Shown piece after piece: positions 54,001 through 63,541 of a stretch of 64,000 bases of DNA. The notes below the pieces were generated by a model. It was not told the origin of the DNA and ran no database searches. It saw nothing but the letters and a program-made list of their open reading frames with translations. The first letter of the stretch is position 1, and the number at the start of each line of letters is the position of its first letter. Where the stretch lies: NCBI RefSeq assembly GCF_900116905.1, contig NZ_FPCG01000002.1, positions 1-64,000 of the forward strand, in the 5' to 3' direction. A program made the position numbers and the translations under genes. The DNA is from Micrococcus terreus. GTDB lineage: Bacteria; Actinomycetota; Actinomycetes; Actinomycetales; Micrococcaceae.

Positions 54001-54115
54001 CGGGCTGCTCGGCGGTCTGCGCCGTCGGCTCCTCTACTGCGGGGGTCGTGACCTCCGCGGCTTCTGCTGCGTCCGCGTCGACGGGTGTTGCGGTGTTCTC
54101 ATTCTCGGCCGTCAT
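51032..54115 (-). CDS. rne: Ribonuclease E/G
   Basis: The enzyme starts mRNA decay and processes structured RNAs. The 1027-residue protein has an acidic N-terminal extension (about 1-120) and an Arg-rich RNA-binding section (RSRSRRRRSRGRGSS, RRRRRRRRGE). The catalytic core comes next: an S1 domain with GNVYLGKVQNVLPSMEAAFVD, RNase H-like segments, catalytic Asp residues in VVDVNTGKF and IVIDFIDMVLESNRD, and CEACNGRGI as the zinc-link. A long disordered C-terminal region follows. This N- and C-terminal extension pattern is typical of actinobacterial RNase E. The ATG at 54115 has GGAGG 8 nt upstream. Confidence 0.96.
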   Translation of the reverse strand: MTAENENTATPVDADAAEAAEVTTPAVEEPTAQTAEQPELITASDVPEVDEADEEPSAEDADAPEAAGAHDVSDQPTETESDAEPEADPFAVVDPLAVIFQAPDLSAIQPVPSRRRQDDQRRQSAAGAEDDADRDDRDDQDDQHDADGQQERSGGRSRSRRRRSRGRGSSGGSDQGRSEQDQSGSSEDDSATTDQDADTGSDDEGNGSTGSVSRRRRRRRRGEADLELEGGSDGDLEHTVTRVRAPRQATSTGPQGVTSLKGSTRLEAKKQRRRESRQGNRRRHVITEAEFLARRESVDRKMLVRQREHRIQIAVMEDGVLAEHFVSNTTQDSLIGNVYLGKVQNVLPSMEAAFVDIGRGRNAVLYAGEVNWDAAQLDGKPKKIENALKSGDSVLVQVTKDPVGHKGARLTSQISLPGRYLVYVPGGSMTGISRKLPDVERARLKKILKDHLPENAGVIVRTAAEGTSEQELMNDINRLRAQWEGIEASSTSTKVLAPELLYSEPDLTIKVVRDVFNEDFSGMIVQGEQVWDNIEAYVTYVAPHLLDRVEQWKPEDHDGEDLFSGHRIDEQLHKALERKVYLPSGGSLVIDRTEAMTVVDVNTGKFTGSGGNLEETVTKNNLEAAEEIVRQLRLRDIGGIIVIDFIDMVLESNRDLVLRRLVECLGRDRTKHQVAEVTSLGLVQMTRKRMGTGLVEVFSETCEACNGRGIITHDVPVEHRRAHNSHGEPRPSRGEGGGQDSGDGSRKSSRSERRRRNRERQAERGASEQNGTENGSSTLTPEEEAERQARAEAARAAFATIAAATTHHAEETSADRPDDAQAPEQSASGQEQAQQETAPAPEAPSESSQDTAEQSRASTGSRGGRRRSRRAGSAESSTEVATQDVSSPESEQRLPSTPVLTLGGETVEVPQGTGRSRDRSAADLSRLEDALDSRQQQPQTQAAPITESEVPARPARRRRRAASSDGTGADIQTVEIAPGTASGSTFSASAGQAPSTGAETEQSGSAPSAAPMMLGVGVKAEDIARTE

Positions 54116-54603
54116 GGACAGCACCTCCAGTCCCGCCACCGGTCCACACTCCCGGCCACGGGACAACCAGGTCCGCGTCGGCTGCGTTGCCCCCGGGGGC
54201 GTCCGACCGGGTGATCGGACTCCGGGGTGCCGCCGTCCTGCGGACTCCATGAAGTCTGGGGTGAACCGGTGGTCGGTCCCCGCCGGATGCGGGGCGCCGG
54301 ATGCCGGAACCAGCGACGTCCGGACTCGGTCCCACCTGTCGTTCCAGGTGCCGTCAGCGGTCTCCGTCAGGCTGCGCGTGCACGGCAGTGCCGCCTCCAG
54401 CCGGCGACACTGTACTGGTCGCCTCGGTTCATCGCCTCCGGCCCGGTGGCCGTCTGCTGGATCCACGCACGGTGTGGCCGTGTGCAGATCAACGATCATT
54501 CTCTCACACCGGCAGTGGAGACAGCGGCTGAGAGCGGGCTGTGACCGGCACGGGCTCGCCCACGGTCACGACGACGGCCCCGCACCAGATCTAGACTGGC
54601 CGG
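54116..54603. other. Intergenic region between rne and the VKOR gene, with a long rne leader
   Basis: The 488-bp gap has no gene. On the minus strand TACAGT at 54414-54409 is a candidate -10 box, which would give rne a leader of about 290 nt. Long leaders are used by RNase E for autoregulation in E. coli, but I see no specific structure here beyond GC-rich pairing. Confidence 0.35.
54592..54597 (+). promoter_or_regulatory. -10 box for leaderless VKOR mRNA
   Basis: TAGACT ends 6 nt before the GTG at 54604, the position where transcription would begin. No ribosome-binding site precedes the GTG, so translation would be leaderless. Confidence 0.55.
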
Positions 54604-55290
54604 GTGAGCGCTTCCTCCCGCACCTCGTCATCGTCCGGTCCGGCAGCACCCCAGGACCCCTGGGACGCCGGACTGTCCCCGCACCCTGTCCAGGACCAGG
54701 AGATGCCCTGGTATGCCCGCCATCGCGGGACTGCAGTGATGCTGCTGGTGACGGCCGTCGTCGGGATGATCGCCACCTGCATCCTGGTGGCCGAGCGCCT
54801 GGCGCTCTCGGCGGACCCGAATTATGTGACCAGCTGCGACCTGAATCCGTGGGTCTCCTGTGGGGCCGTGATGAAGTCCGAGCAGGCGATGGCCTTCGGC
54901 TTCCCCAACCAGTTCATCGGGCTGGTCAGCTTCGCCGTGGTGATCACGGTGGCCATGGGCCTGTTGGCCGGGGCACGCTATCAGCGCTGGTTCTGGCTGG
55001 GCCTGAACCTGGGCGTGGCCGCCGGCTTCGCCTTCTGCGTGTGGCTCTGGTACCAGGCGGTGTACGAGATCACCGCCCTGTGCCTGTACTGCATGATCGT
55101 CTGGGCCATGATGGCCCCGATGCTGGTCCTGCTCACGGTGCGCAACCTGCAGCACGGCGTGATCCCGGCCTCGCCCCGTCTGCGACAGATCGCCGCAGAC
55201 TGGGCGTGGCCGGTGATCGCCCTGCTCTATGTGGCCGTGATCGGCTCGATCCTGCTGCGCTTCGGGCTGGGCATCTTCCAGATGGGCTGA
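54604..55290 (+). CDS. Vitamin K epoxide reductase (VKOR) family protein
   Basis: Bacterial VKOR reoxidises DsbA-like oxidases by passing electrons to menaquinone. The 228-residue membrane protein has about five hydrophobic helices after a polar N-terminus of 40 residues. The periplasmic Cys pair is in TSCDLNPWVSCGAVM, and the active CxxC is in LCLYCMIVW. Start is the GTG at 54604, with a -10 box close ahead. No DsbA gene lies next to it. It is convergent with ndk, which ends immediately after its stop. Confidence 0.92.
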   Translation: MSASSRTSSSSGPAAPQDPWDAGLSPHPVQDQEMPWYARHRGTAVMLLVTAVVGMIATCILVAERLALSADPNYVTSCDLNPWVSCGAVMKSEQAMAFGFPNQFIGLVSFAVVITVAMGLLAGARYQRWFWLGLNLGVAAGFAFCVWLWYQAVYEITALCLYCMIVWAMMAPMLVLLTVRNLQHGVIPASPRLRQIAADWAWPVIALLYVAVIGSILLRFGLGIFQMG

Positions 55291-55713
55291 TCAGCCGAAC
55301 CAGATCTCCAGCTCACGCTCAGCGGAGAGGGTCGAGTCCGAACCGTGCACCAGGTTCTTCTGCACCGAGGTGCCCCAGTCTCGACCGAAGTCGCCGCGGA
55401 TGGTGCCGGGGGCCGCCAGGGTGGGCTCGGTGGAGCCGGCCAGCGAACGGAACCCCTCGATCACTCGGTTGCCCTGGAGGCGCACCGCCACCACCGGACC
55501 GGAGGACATGAACTCGACCAGCGGCTCGAAGAACGGCTTGCCCTGGTGCTCCTCATAGTGCTTCTCCAGCATGGTGCGTGTAGGCACGAGCATCTTCAGG
55601 TCCGCAATGACGTAGCCCTTGGCCTCGATCCGGGCCAGGACGACGCCGGTGAGGTTGCGCTCCACGCCGTCCGGCTTGACGAGGACGAGGGTCTCTTCGA
55701 CGTGAGTGGTCAC
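55291..55713 (-). CDS. ndk: Nucleoside diphosphate kinase
   Basis: Ndk transfers the gamma-phosphate among nucleoside triphosphates through a phosphohistidine. The 140 residues include TLVLVKPDGVERNL, VVAVRLQGNRVIEGFRSLAG, GTIRGDFG, and the catalytic His in KNLVHGSDSTLSAERE. The GTG at 55713 is the chosen start, with AGGAG upstream; a longer frame upstream has no homology. It forms the usual folC-DUF4233-ndk series. Confidence 0.97.
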   Translation of the reverse strand: MTTHVEETLVLVKPDGVERNLTGVVLARIEAKGYVIADLKMLVPTRTMLEKHYEEHQGKPFFEPLVEFMSSGPVVAVRLQGNRVIEGFRSLAGSTEPTLAAPGTIRGDFGRDWGTSVQKNLVHGSDSTLSAERELEIWFG

Positions 55714-55762
55714 AGAAGCTCCTTGGTGTTGTAGGGATCTGACTCCACTGTATCCGGCCGGA

Positions 55763-56215
55763 TCAGTCCTGTTCGGCGCGCAGGCGCTCCTCCGCCGCAT
55801 GGCGCTCGGCGTTCTCCCGGTCCAGCTGTCCGCCCTTGGTCACGGCGTACCACCAGGCCAGTCCGAAGCCGACCGCCACGAAGAGCATGGTGTACTCCAG
55901 GACAGAGGCGGCCAACAGAGCCAGCTGGATGCCCCAGCCGATCCAGTAGCCCAGGGGCCGACGCAGCAGGGCGCAGTCCAGGATGGCGATGACCGCCAGG
56001 ACCAGGGACACCCAGAGCACCCAGCCGTGGGTGCCCTCCTGACGGTGCAGGTTGACGATGGTGATGCCGAAGAACACCAGCACCATAGCCTCCATCACCA
56101 GCACGGTGGAGGCGAAGGTCACCCGGATGGACCGGGGCTTCTTGATCTGACCGGGCTGCCAGGCACGCTGAGACTTCGTCTCGCGCTGGGGACGCCAGTC
56201 CTCGGTGCCGCTCAT
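55763..56215 (-). CDS. DUF4233 membrane protein
   Basis: The 150-residue product has four hydrophobic helices (about 33-55, 64-82, 90-108 and 112-122), with a basic N-terminus (KKPRSIRVTFASTVLVMEA) and the Trp-rich WVLWVSLVLA. This pattern and its place between folC and ndk identify the actinobacterial DUF4233 family, whose function is unknown. It overlaps folC by 4 nt, so it is coupled to it. The tail after residue 125 is charged and cytoplasmic. Confidence 0.85.
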   Translation of the reverse strand: MSGTEDWRPQRETKSQRAWQPGQIKKPRSIRVTFASTVLVMEAMVLVFFGITIVNLHRQEGTHGWVLWVSLVLAVIAILDCALLRRPLGYWIGWGIQLALLAASVLEYTMLFVAVGFGLAWWYAVTKGGQLDRENAERHAAEERLRAEQD

Positions 56216-57822
56216 CGACGGTCCTCCTGATGGTCCTTCTGGTCGTCGGTGTCCTCGTCGTCCCCGAACAGATCGGAGTCGTCGTCGTCCTCGTCCAGGC
56301 CGAGCCCGAGGTCAAGTTCCTCGAGGTCGCCCAGATCAGGGGGCATCACGTCCACGGTCCCCAGACCCCCGCGGCCCTGGTTCTGCTCCGGTGCGGTCTC
56401 CACCGCTCCGGCGCCCAGCAGCTCACGAACCTCAGCGATCACCGTGATCGAGCCGGTCACCAGCACCCCGCCGCCGGTCCCGGCATTCAGTCCAGGGTCC
56501 CCGGCGTCCAGTGAGTCCACGGCCTCGGAGCGACCGACGGCCCATTCCAGGGCATCGGGCAACGACTCGGTGGCGTAGAGGTCCTCCTCCGGCCAGCCCG
56601 CATCCAGGGCCAGCTGGCCCAGTTCCCCCGCCGGGATGGCCCGGGGGGACGAGGACTGAGTGAGGCACAGGTCGGAGACCTCGTCACCGAAGCGCTCGTA
56701 GAGCTCCTGCAGCATGCCCAGCGCGTCCTTGTCCTGCAGGATGCCCACCACCAGCACCAGTCGACTGAAGCTGAAGGCCTCCTCCACGGCAGCGGCGGTG
56801 GCGGCCAGGCCGGCGGGGTTGTGCGCGGCGTCCACCACGATGGTGGGGGCGGCCCGGACGACCTCCAGCCGTCCGGGTGAGGTGACCTGGGCCAGCCCCT
56901 GCTGGAGCAGCTCGTGGTCCAGCTCCTGTTCGCCGCCTCCGAGGAAGGCCTCCAAGGCGGCCACGGCCACGGCCAGGTTCTGTGCCTGGTGGGCTCCGTG
57001 CAGAGGCAGGTTCAGGCCGTTGTAGCTGCCGGCCAGTCCCTGGACATCCACCTGCTGTCCGCCCACTGCCACCGCTCGGGACTGCACGCCGAACTCCACG
57101 CCTTCGAAGCGGAACGGCACGTTCGCCTCGCGGGCGGCGTCCAGCAGCACCTGGGCTGCGTCCGGATCCTGCGCCGCCGAGACCAGGAACCCTCCGGGTT
57201 TGATGATGCCGGCCTTCTCTTGGGCGATCTCCCCGGGCGTGTCCCCCAGCAGATCGGTGTGGTCCAGGGAGATGGGGGTGACCACGGAGACCTGGCCGTC
57301 GGCCACGTTGGTGGCGTCGGTGATCCCGCCGAGACCGACCTCCAGGATCATCACGTCCACGGGGGCATCGGCGAAGACGGCGAAGCCCAGGACGGTGACG
57401 GCCTCGAAGTAGGTCAGCGGGTTCTCCCCCGCCTGCTCCAGCTCTGCGTCCACCACCTCGACCATGGGCAGGATCTCGTTCCAGGTCCGCACGAAGGTCT
57501 CATCGTCCACCGGCGCGCCGTCCACGCTGATCCGCTCCGTGACCGAGCTCAGATGCGGTGAGGTGTACCGCCCGGTGCGCAACCCGTAGGCCCGCAGCGC
57601 CGACTCGATCATCCGGGCGGTGGAGGTCTTGCCGTTGGTCCCGGTCAGGTGGATCACCGGGGCGGCGTGCTGGGGCTCGCCCAGCAGCTCCATGGCCCGC
57701 CGCAGCGGCGCCATGCGTGGCTCCATCCGGTTCTCCGGGGCCCGGTCCAGCAGGTCTCGGTAGACCTCGCGCACCGAAGCGGGTGCGTCCTGCCCCATCC
57801 CCGCACTCCTGTCCATGGTCAT
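56212..57822 (-). CDS. folC: Folylpolyglutamate/dihydrofolate synthase
   Basis: FolC adds glutamate to dihydropteroate and tetrahydrofolate. The 536-residue Mur-ligase-like protein has the P-loop [34 protein letters not shown], and the [16 protein letters not shown] region with metal ligands, then a C-terminal ADP-binding domain ([18 protein letters not shown]). The last 60 residues are acidic and disordered ([18 protein letters not shown]) and unusual for the family. The ATG overlaps the ileS stop by 4 nt, so it is coupled to ileS. Confidence 0.95.
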   Translation of the reverse strand: MTMDRSAGMGQDAPASVREVYRDLLDRAPENRMEPRMAPLRRAMELLGEPQHAAPVIHLTGTNGKTSTARMIESALRAYGLRTGRYTSPHLSSVTERISVDGAPVDDETFVRTWNEILPMVEVVDAELEQAGENPLTYFEAVTVLGFAVFADAPVDVMILEVGLGGITDATNVADGQVSVVTPISLDHTDLLGDTPGEIAQEKAGIIKPGGFLVSAAQDPDAAQVLLDAAREANVPFRFEGVEFGVQSRAVAVGGQQVDVQGLAGSYNGLNLPLHGAHQAQNLAVAVAALEAFLGGGEQELDHELLQQGLAQVTSPGRLEVVRAAPTIVVDAAHNPAGLAATAAAVEEAFSFSRLVLVVGILQDKDALGMLQELYERFGDEVSDLCLTQSSSPRAIPAGELGQLALDAGWPEEDLYATESLPDALEWAVGRSEAVDSLDAGDPGLNAGTGGGVLVTGSITVIAEVRELLGAGAVETAPEQNQGRGGLGTVDVMPPDLGDLEELDLGLGLDEDDDDSDLFGDDEDTDDQKDHQEDRR

Positions 57823-60800
57823 GCCCGGCTCACCGCCACCTGGACCAGCTTGGTGGCGTCATCGGCCGGGTCCTGGCGCGGGTCGGCAGCTCCCGAGTCC
57901 TCCAGCACCAGTTCGGTGGTCAGGGTCTCCTCGGCCACCAGGTCCTGGTGAGCCCGCACGGCCGCCACGACAGGAGCCGGACCGGTGATCACGGTGCGGA
58001 CCCGGTCAGAGACCTCCAGCCCGGCGTCCTTGCGGGCGGCCTGGACGCCACGCACCACATCCCGGGCGGTGCCCTCGGCGGCCAGGTCGGCCGGCACCGC
58101 GGTGTCCAGGACCAGGAAACCGCCCGGGATGACCGTCACGGCGCGTTCCTGCTGGGAGGAGGCGGCGTCGTCGGGAGAGCCCACGGTGGTCTCCAGGGTG
58201 TACTCGCCCTCCTGCAGGGCGATCCCGCCCGCGGTGACGGTGCCGTCCTCGGCGACGGACCAGTCCCCGGACTTGGCGCCCTTGATGGCCACCTGGACCT
58301 GCTTGCCCAGACGCGGTCCTGCGGCGCGGGCGTTGACCGCCAGCTGCTGGGAGATCCCGAAGTCCGCGGCGGAGACCTCGGAGGCGTCCAGCAGCTCCAC
58401 CGACTTCAGGTTCAGCTCGTCCCGGACGATGTCCGCGAAGGCTCCCTGCAGGCCGGCGGCGTCCGGCACCACCACGGTCAGCTGGCGCAGGGGCAGGCGC
58501 ACCCGGCGCTTGGCGCCCTTGCGCAGGGACGACCCGGCGGAGGCTATGCGCCGCACGGTCTCCATCCGCTCCACCAGCGCCTCGGCGTCCTGTTCGGAGT
58601 CGAACCCGGAGAAGAACGGGGCGGCGTCCGGGTAGTCGGTCAGGTGCACCGAGCGGCCGCAGGTCAGTCCGCGCCAGATCTCCTCGGAGACCAGCGGCAT
58701 CAGCGGTGCGGCGGCCCGGCAGAAGGCCTCCAAGCAGGTGTAGAGCACGTCCAGCGCCTGGGTGTCCTCGTCGAAGAACCGGTGCCGGGAGCGTCGCACG
58801 TACCAGTTGGTCATGGTGTCCATGTAGGTGCGCAGGGCGTCGCAGGCGTCCGAGACCTCGTAGGCGTCCAGTCCGGCCTTGACCTCGCGCAGCATCCGCC
58901 CGGTGGCGGCCAGGATGTACTGGTCCAGCGGGTCGGTGGAGGTGTGCCGGGCCTGGGCACGGTACCCGCCCGGACGCTCTCCTCCGGCGCGGGCAGTGTT
59001 GGCGTAGAGGGAGAAGAAGTGCCAGACGTTCCAGGCCGGCAGCAGCACCTGACGGGCGCCCTCACGGATGCCCTCCTCGGTGACCACCAGGTTGCCGCCG
59101 CGCAGGATGGGGCTGGCCATCAGGAACCAGCGCATGGCATCCGAGCCGTCCCGGTCCAGCACCTCGGACACATCCGGGTAGTTGCGCAGGGACTTGGACA
59201 TCTTCTGCCCGTCCGAGCCCAGCACGATCCCGTGGCTGATCACGTTCGAGAACGCCGGCCGGTCGAACAGGGCGGTGGCCAGGATGTGCATGGTGTAGAA
59301 CCAGCCGCGGGTCTGGCCGATGTACTCCACGATGAAGTCGGCCGGGTTGTGGGTGTCGAACCACTCGCGCTGCTCGAACGGATAGTGCACCTGGGCGTAG
59401 GGCATGGAGCCGGAGTCGAACCAGACGTCCAGCACGTCCTCCACGCGGCGCAGGGTGCCGCCGCAGCCCTCATGCTCCACGGTCAGCTCGTCGATCCAGG
59501 GGCGGTGCAGATCCGGTTCGCCGGCGGCGTTGAGCGGCAGGCGTCCGAAGCGGTCCTGCAGCTCAGCCAGGGAGCCGAACACCTCCTGATGGGTGCACTC
59601 GAGGTCGTCGCACTGCCAGACCGGGATGGGCGAGCCCCAGTACCGGTTGCGGGAGATCGACCAGTCGCGGGCGTTCTCCAGCCAGCGGCCGAACTGCCCG
59701 TCCTTGACGTTGCCCGGGATCCAGTTGATCTGCTGGTTCAGCTCCAGCATCCGGTCCTTGAACTCGGTCACCTTGACGTACCAGGAGGTGATGGCCCGGT
59801 AGATCAGGGGCGTGCGGCAGCGCCAGCAGTGCGGGTAGGAGTGCTCGTAGCTGGTCTCCTTCACCAGGCGCCCCTCCGCGCGCAGGGCGCGGATGATGGT
59901 GCGGTTGGCCTCGAAGACCTGGACGCCGGCGATCTCGGCCAGGACTCCCCCGCCACGGTTCGGGTCTGCGAACAGCGGCAGGAAACGGGCGCCGTCGTCC
60001 ACGGAGAGCACCACGGGGATCCCGTTGGCCTCGCACACCCGCTGATCGTCCTCACCGTAGGCCGGGGCCTGGTGGACCACGCCGGTGCCGTCCTCGGTGG
60101 AGACGTAGTCATCGGCCAGCAGCCGCCACGCGTGGGCGGTTCCGTAGGTGTCATCGCCCTCGGCGTCCACGAAGTAGGTGAACAGCGGGGCGTAGCGCAG
60201 CCCGGCCAGGCGAGCACCCAGGTAGGTGCCGGTCACCGCCTCGGTGACGGAGCCGGCGTCGGGATAGCCCAACTCCTTGGCGTGCGCGGCCAGCCGGTCC
60301 TGGGCCAGCAGGTAACGCTTCCCGGTCACCCCTTCGGCGGCGTCCGGACCGGCCGGCACCACCACGTAGGTGATCTCCGGCCCGACGGCCAGGGCCTGGT
60401 TGGTGGGCAGGGTCCAGGGCGTGGTGGTCCAGGCCATCACCTCGACGCCGGCCAGCTCAGCTGCCAGCGCGGCATCGGCTCCCCCGGCGGGCACGTCGGC
60501 GGGGTCCTCGGGCAGGCCCTGCAGCGTGAAGGAGACGGTGACGGAGGGGTCCTGGCGCTGCTGGTAGACGTCGTCGTCCATGCGCAGCTCGTGGTTGGAG
60601 AGCGGGGTCTCGTCCTTCCAGCAGTACGGCAGCACGCGGAAGCCCTGGTAGGTCAGGTTCTTCTCATGCAGGGACTTGAACGCCCACAGCACCGACTCCA
60701 TGAACTCGGGGTTCAGGGTCTTGTAGTCGTTCTCGAAGTCCACCCAGCGGGCCTGGCGGTTGACGTAGTCCTTCCACTCCTCGGTGTACTTGAGCACCGA

Positions 60801-61214
60801 GGCCCGGCAGGCGTCGTTGAAGCGGTCGATGCCCATGGACTCGATCTGGGCCTTGTCCGTCATGCCCAGCTGCTTCATCGCCTCCAGTTCGGCGGGCAGT
60901 CCGTGGGTGTCCCAACCGAAGCGGCGCTCCACCCGGCGGCCCTGCTGCGTCTGGTAGCGGGCCACCAGATCCTTGACGTACCCGGTGAGCAGGTGCCCGT
61001 AGTGGGGCAGGCCGTTGGCGAAGGGAGGTCCGTCATAGAAGACGAACTCGTTGGGGGTGCCGTCCTCGGTGTGCGCCGGGCGAGCGTCGATGGAGGCCTG
61101 GAAGGTCCCGTCCTGGTCCCAGTAGGACAGCACGCGTTCCTCGATCTCCGGGAAACGGGGAGAGGCGGGGGTGCTGGCCGGGTGCTCGGGGTTCGAACTG
61201 GCGAGGGGGTACAC
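57819..61214 (-). CDS. ileS: Isoleucyl-tRNA synthetase, type 2 (eukaryote-like)
   Basis: IleS charges tRNA-Ile. The 1131-residue class I enzyme has the HIGH-type motif [16 protein letters not shown], a CP1 editing domain inside ([17 protein letters not shown]), KMSKS at [14 protein letters not shown], and an anticodon-binding domain after about residue 750. The length and the [11 protein letters not shown] context match the IleS2 type found in actinobacteria. The GTG at 61214 follows GAAGGA by 7 nt. The SD lies in a T-box leader that can mask it. It heads ileS-folC-DUF4233-ndk. Confidence 0.96.
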   Translation of the reverse strand: MYPLASSNPEHPASTPASPRFPEIEERVLSYWDQDGTFQASIDARPAHTEDGTPNEFVFYDGPPFANGLPHYGHLLTGYVKDLVARYQTQQGRRVERRFGWDTHGLPAELEAMKQLGMTDKAQIESMGIDRFNDACRASVLKYTEEWKDYVNRQARWVDFENDYKTLNPEFMESVLWAFKSLHEKNLTYQGFRVLPYCWKDETPLSNHELRMDDDVYQQRQDPSVTVSFTLQGLPEDPADVPAGGADAALAAELAGVEVMAWTTTPWTLPTNQALAVGPEITYVVVPAGPDAAEGVTGKRYLLAQDRLAAHAKELGYPDAGSVTEAVTGTYLGARLAGLRYAPLFTYFVDAEGDDTYGTAHAWRLLADDYVSTEDGTGVVHQAPAYGEDDQRVCEANGIPVVLSVDDGARFLPLFADPNRGGGVLAEIAGVQVFEANRTIIRALRAEGRLVKETSYEHSYPHCWRCRTPLIYRAITSWYVKVTEFKDRMLELNQQINWIPGNVKDGQFGRWLENARDWSISRNRYWGSPIPVWQCDDLECTHQEVFGSLAELQDRFGRLPLNAAGEPDLHRPWIDELTVEHEGCGGTLRRVEDVLDVWFDSGSMPYAQVHYPFEQREWFDTHNPADFIVEYIGQTRGWFYTMHILATALFDRPAFSNVISHGIVLGSDGQKMSKSLRNYPDVSEVLDRDGSDAMRWFLMASPILRGGNLVVTEEGIREGARQVLLPAWNVWHFFSLYANTARAGGERPGGYRAQARHTSTDPLDQYILAATGRMLREVKAGLDAYEVSDACDALRTYMDTMTNWYVRRSRHRFFDEDTQALDVLYTCLEAFCRAAAPLMPLVSEEIWRGLTCGRSVHLTDYPDAAPFFSGFDSEQDAEALVERMETVRRIASAGSSLRKGAKRRVRLPLRQLTVVVPDAAGLQGAFADIVRDELNLKSVELLDASEVSAADFGISQQLAVNARAAGPRLGKQVQVAIKGAKSGDWSVAEDGTVTAGGIALQEGEYTLETTVGSPDDAASSQQERAVTVIPGGFLVLDTAVPADLAAEGTARDVVRGVQAARKDAGLEVSDRVRTVITGPAPVVAAVRAHQDLVAEETLTTELVLEDSGAADPRQDPADDATKLVQVAVSRA

Positions 61215-61440
61215 GGGCGGTCCTTCGTGCGGGGTCGGCGGCTGGTCTGCGGACCTGACGGTCCACTGCAAGGACGCCGTGCGGCGCGGTACCACCCTGC
61301 TTGCCGCCTGCCGTTCCGGGGGTGCCGGTGCGGCGGACGACCGCTCGTGACTGCTGTGACGGGCTTACCCGTCCGGTTCTACTGGGGTCTGCACGCGATG
61401 TCTGGAGACGTCCGGGCGGGACCTGTTCTTCCGGAGGCTC
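61215..61440 (-). ncRNA. ileS T-box riboswitch, translational type
   Basis: Minus-strand GGTGGTACCGCG at 61296-61285 is the conserved T-box sequence that pairs with the uncharged tRNA end. Upstream ATC at 61399-61397 in a plausible loop is a candidate Ile specifier. Downstream GTCCTT (61275-61270) is complementary to AAGGAC (61225-61220), which is the ileS ribosome-binding site. The structure should free the site when uncharged tRNA-Ile binds. Translational T-boxes of this kind are known before actinobacterial ileS genes. Confidence 0.85.
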
Positions 61441-61474
61441 ACCGGTGATGGCCGGGTCAGTACCTGTGCGGTCC

Positions 61475-61480
61475 AGTGTA
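61475..61480 (-). promoter_or_regulatory. Candidate -10 box of ileS
   Basis: TACACT on the minus strand lies just past the end of the SDR gene and would start a leader of about 250 nt containing the T-box. No clear -35 is seen. Confidence 0.4.
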
Positions 61481-61488
61481 TCGCGGGT

Positions 61489-62277
61489 TCAGCCCTTCCG
61501 GATCAGCTTGTGGGCCGCAGCCTGGGCCACGGGACGGACCACGATCTGGTCCAGGTTCACGTGATGCGGGGCGTTGACCGCGTAGGCGCACACGTCTGCC
61601 ACATCCTCTGGAGTCAAGGGGTTCTCCACGCCGGCGTAGACGGCGTCGGCCTTGGCCTGGTCACCGCCGAGCCGGTTCAGGGAGAACTCCTCGGTGTGGA
61701 CCAGTCCAGGCAACACCTCGATCACCCGGACATCATGCTCGGCCTCCTCCAGCCGCAGTGCGCCCACCAGTCCGTGCTGGCCCATCTTCGCCGCGTTGTA
61801 GCCACCCCCGCCCTCGTAGGAGACCAGCCCGGCCGTGGAGGTCAGCACCAGCACGGTGCCCCGTCCGGAGGCCCTCAGCATGGGCAGGAACGCCTGGGTG
61901 ACATTCAGCGTGCCGAGGACGTTGGAGCGGAACATGGTCTCCCACTGCTCCAGCTTCCCCTCGGCCACAGAATCAGTGCCGAGCGCACCGCCGGCGATCG
62001 CCAGCACGGTGTCCGCTCCTCCGGCGGCCTCCACGTGGTCCCTCACCCGGGCCACCTGGGCCGGATCGGTCACGTCCGCGGGCAGCGGGATGACCTTCCC
62101 GACGCCGGCCCCCTCACCGGCCGCTTCCTCGGCCAGGTCCTGCAGGCGCTCAGCACGGCGGGCCACCGCGTAGACGGTCCAGCCGTCCTGGGCCAGGCGC
62201 AGGGCGGTGGCCCGCCCGATGCCGGATGAGGCTCCGGTGACGACGGCGGCGTGGGCGATGGAGGTCTCTGCGCTCAT
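61489..62277 (-). CDS. SDR-family oxidoreductase
   Basis: The 262-residue short-chain dehydrogenase/reductase has AAVVTGASSGIGRATALRLAQ (GxxxGxG), a basic VYAVARRAERLQDL that favours NADP, VLAIAGGALG, and YNAAKMGQHGLVGAL with the catalytic Tyr and Lys. The Ser is in VLVLTSTAGLVSYEG. The substrate is unknown. Its 3' end carries the ileS promoter. It is followed upstream by a quinone-oxidoreductase-like gene (22-nt gap). Confidence 0.9.
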   Translation of the reverse strand: MSAETSIAHAAVVTGASSGIGRATALRLAQDGWTVYAVARRAERLQDLAEEAAGEGAGVGKVIPLPADVTDPAQVARVRDHVEAAGGADTVLAIAGGALGTDSVAEGKLEQWETMFRSNVLGTLNVTQAFLPMLRASGRGTVLVLTSTAGLVSYEGGGGYNAAKMGQHGLVGALRLEEAEHDVRVIEVLPGLVHTEEFSLNRLGGDQAKADAVYAGVENPLTPEDVADVCAYAVNAPHHVNLDQIVVRPVAQAAAHKLIRKG

Positions 62278-62299
62278 AGACCCAGGGTAGACCGGCCCG

Positions 62300-63304
62300 T
62301 CAGATGGTCATGGCGATCTTGCCCCTCACGTCCCCGGCCTCCAGCCGCCGCATCGCCTCGCCAACGTGGTCGAGGGGGTAGGTGGAGTCCACGCTGGGCG
62401 TCACCGTGCCGGCCGCCATCAGTGCCGCGAGCTGCTCCTGATCACTGGCACGCTCCTTGCTGGCGAGCATGGTCAGACGTTGAGGCACGAACGCGGAGAG
62501 GATCGAGGCACGCAGGGATCGGCCGAACCCCCCTGTCCAGCGCCCTCCCTCTTCACCGCCGACGATCACGAGTGTTCCTCCCGGGGTCAGGGCCCTGCGC
62601 AGTCGCGACAGTGGTGCGTTGCCGGCGATGTCGAGGATGAGGTCGTACCGGTGGGTGCCATCGGCGAAGTCCTGGGAGGTGTAGTCGAGCACGTGGTCAG
62701 CCCCCAGCGACCGCACGTCACCGAGCGTGGAGGTGCTGCACACGGCGGTGACCTCGGACTCGAAGACTCGGGCCAGCTGCCCCGCGTAGCTCCCGACTCC
62801 ACCGGACGCGCCGATGACGAGGACTCGCTGTCCCCGACTGATCCTGCCGACCTCGGTCAACGCCTGCAGTGCCGTGCCGGCAGAGATCGGGACGACGGCC
62901 GCCTGGGCGAACGTCAGATTCGGCGGCTTGTGGGCCAGTTTGTCCTCGCGGACGGCAGCGTACTCGGCGAAAGAGCCCCGGGAGATCCCGAACACCTCGC
63001 CGCCTGGAGCGAACTGCGTCACTGCAGATCCGACGCCGACGACGACGCCCGCCACATCGAGCCCCGGCACGCGGTTCTTCGGTGCGCGAAGACCGAACCC
63101 CAGGATCCTGACCAGATACGGCTGCCCGGTTATCAGATGCCAGGTCCCTCGATCGAGGCCAGCCGCCCTGACCTGGATGAGCCCCTCCTCCTCGGCGATC
63201 TGTGGCCGGGCGATCCGTGCAGATCGGAAGACCGCGGCGGACCCGTAGGCGTCCTGCACGATGGCGCGCATGGACGTGCGGATGGGTGTGGCAATGCTGC
63301 TCAT
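62300..63304 (-). CDS. Quinone-oxidoreductase-like MDR family NAD(P)-dependent enzyme
   Basis: The 334-residue medium-chain dehydrogenase/reductase lacks the zinc ligands of alcohol dehydrogenases and has the QOR plan: VPGLDVAGVVVGVGSAVTQF, RVLVIGASGGVGSYAGQLARVF (Rossmann loop), and SLGADHVLDYTSQDF. The C-terminal GEAMRRLEAGDVRGKIAMTI is typical. It would reduce quinones or enals with NADPH; the substrate is unknown. The ATG at 63304 is taken; a second ATG 11 codons later is possible. Confidence 0.88.
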   Translation of the reverse strand: MSSIATPIRTSMRAIVQDAYGSAAVFRSARIARPQIAEEEGLIQVRAAGLDRGTWHLITGQPYLVRILGFGLRAPKNRVPGLDVAGVVVGVGSAVTQFAPGGEVFGISRGSFAEYAAVREDKLAHKPPNLTFAQAAVVPISAGTALQALTEVGRISRGQRVLVIGASGGVGSYAGQLARVFESEVTAVCSTSTLGDVRSLGADHVLDYTSQDFADGTHRYDLILDIAGNAPLSRLRRALTPGGTLVIVGGEEGGRWTGGFGRSLRASILSAFVPQRLTMLASKERASDQEQLAALMAAGTVTPSVDSTYPLDHVGEAMRRLEAGDVRGKIAMTI

Positions 63305-63541
63305 GTCGTTCCCTCACGGAGCGTAGGTGATCGGTGGATTCCACAGGATCCTGCTGCGCGAAGGGGTGACGGATGCGGTCACGCAGACTGAGCGGCTGGT
63401 GTGCTCATGGTGGTCCTGATCTCAGCCGAGGTCAATCGTTGGGGGCCGTGGCACGTGGCCGTGCCCCGAGCATGCACGGCTGTCGTCAGGACGTGTCTGC
63501 GGATTCGGAGCGCCTGCGCGCACCGTGGGATGATGGGCGGC

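Noticed and set aside
51692-54214. 840-codon open frame antisense to rne
   Set aside because: It has the same cause as the frame opposite ileS. RNase E motifs are on the other strand.
57558-61448. 1296-codon open frame antisense to folC and ileS
   Set aside because: High GC content opens antisense frames. The product is low-complexity and has no domain, while the opposite strand encodes clear ileS.
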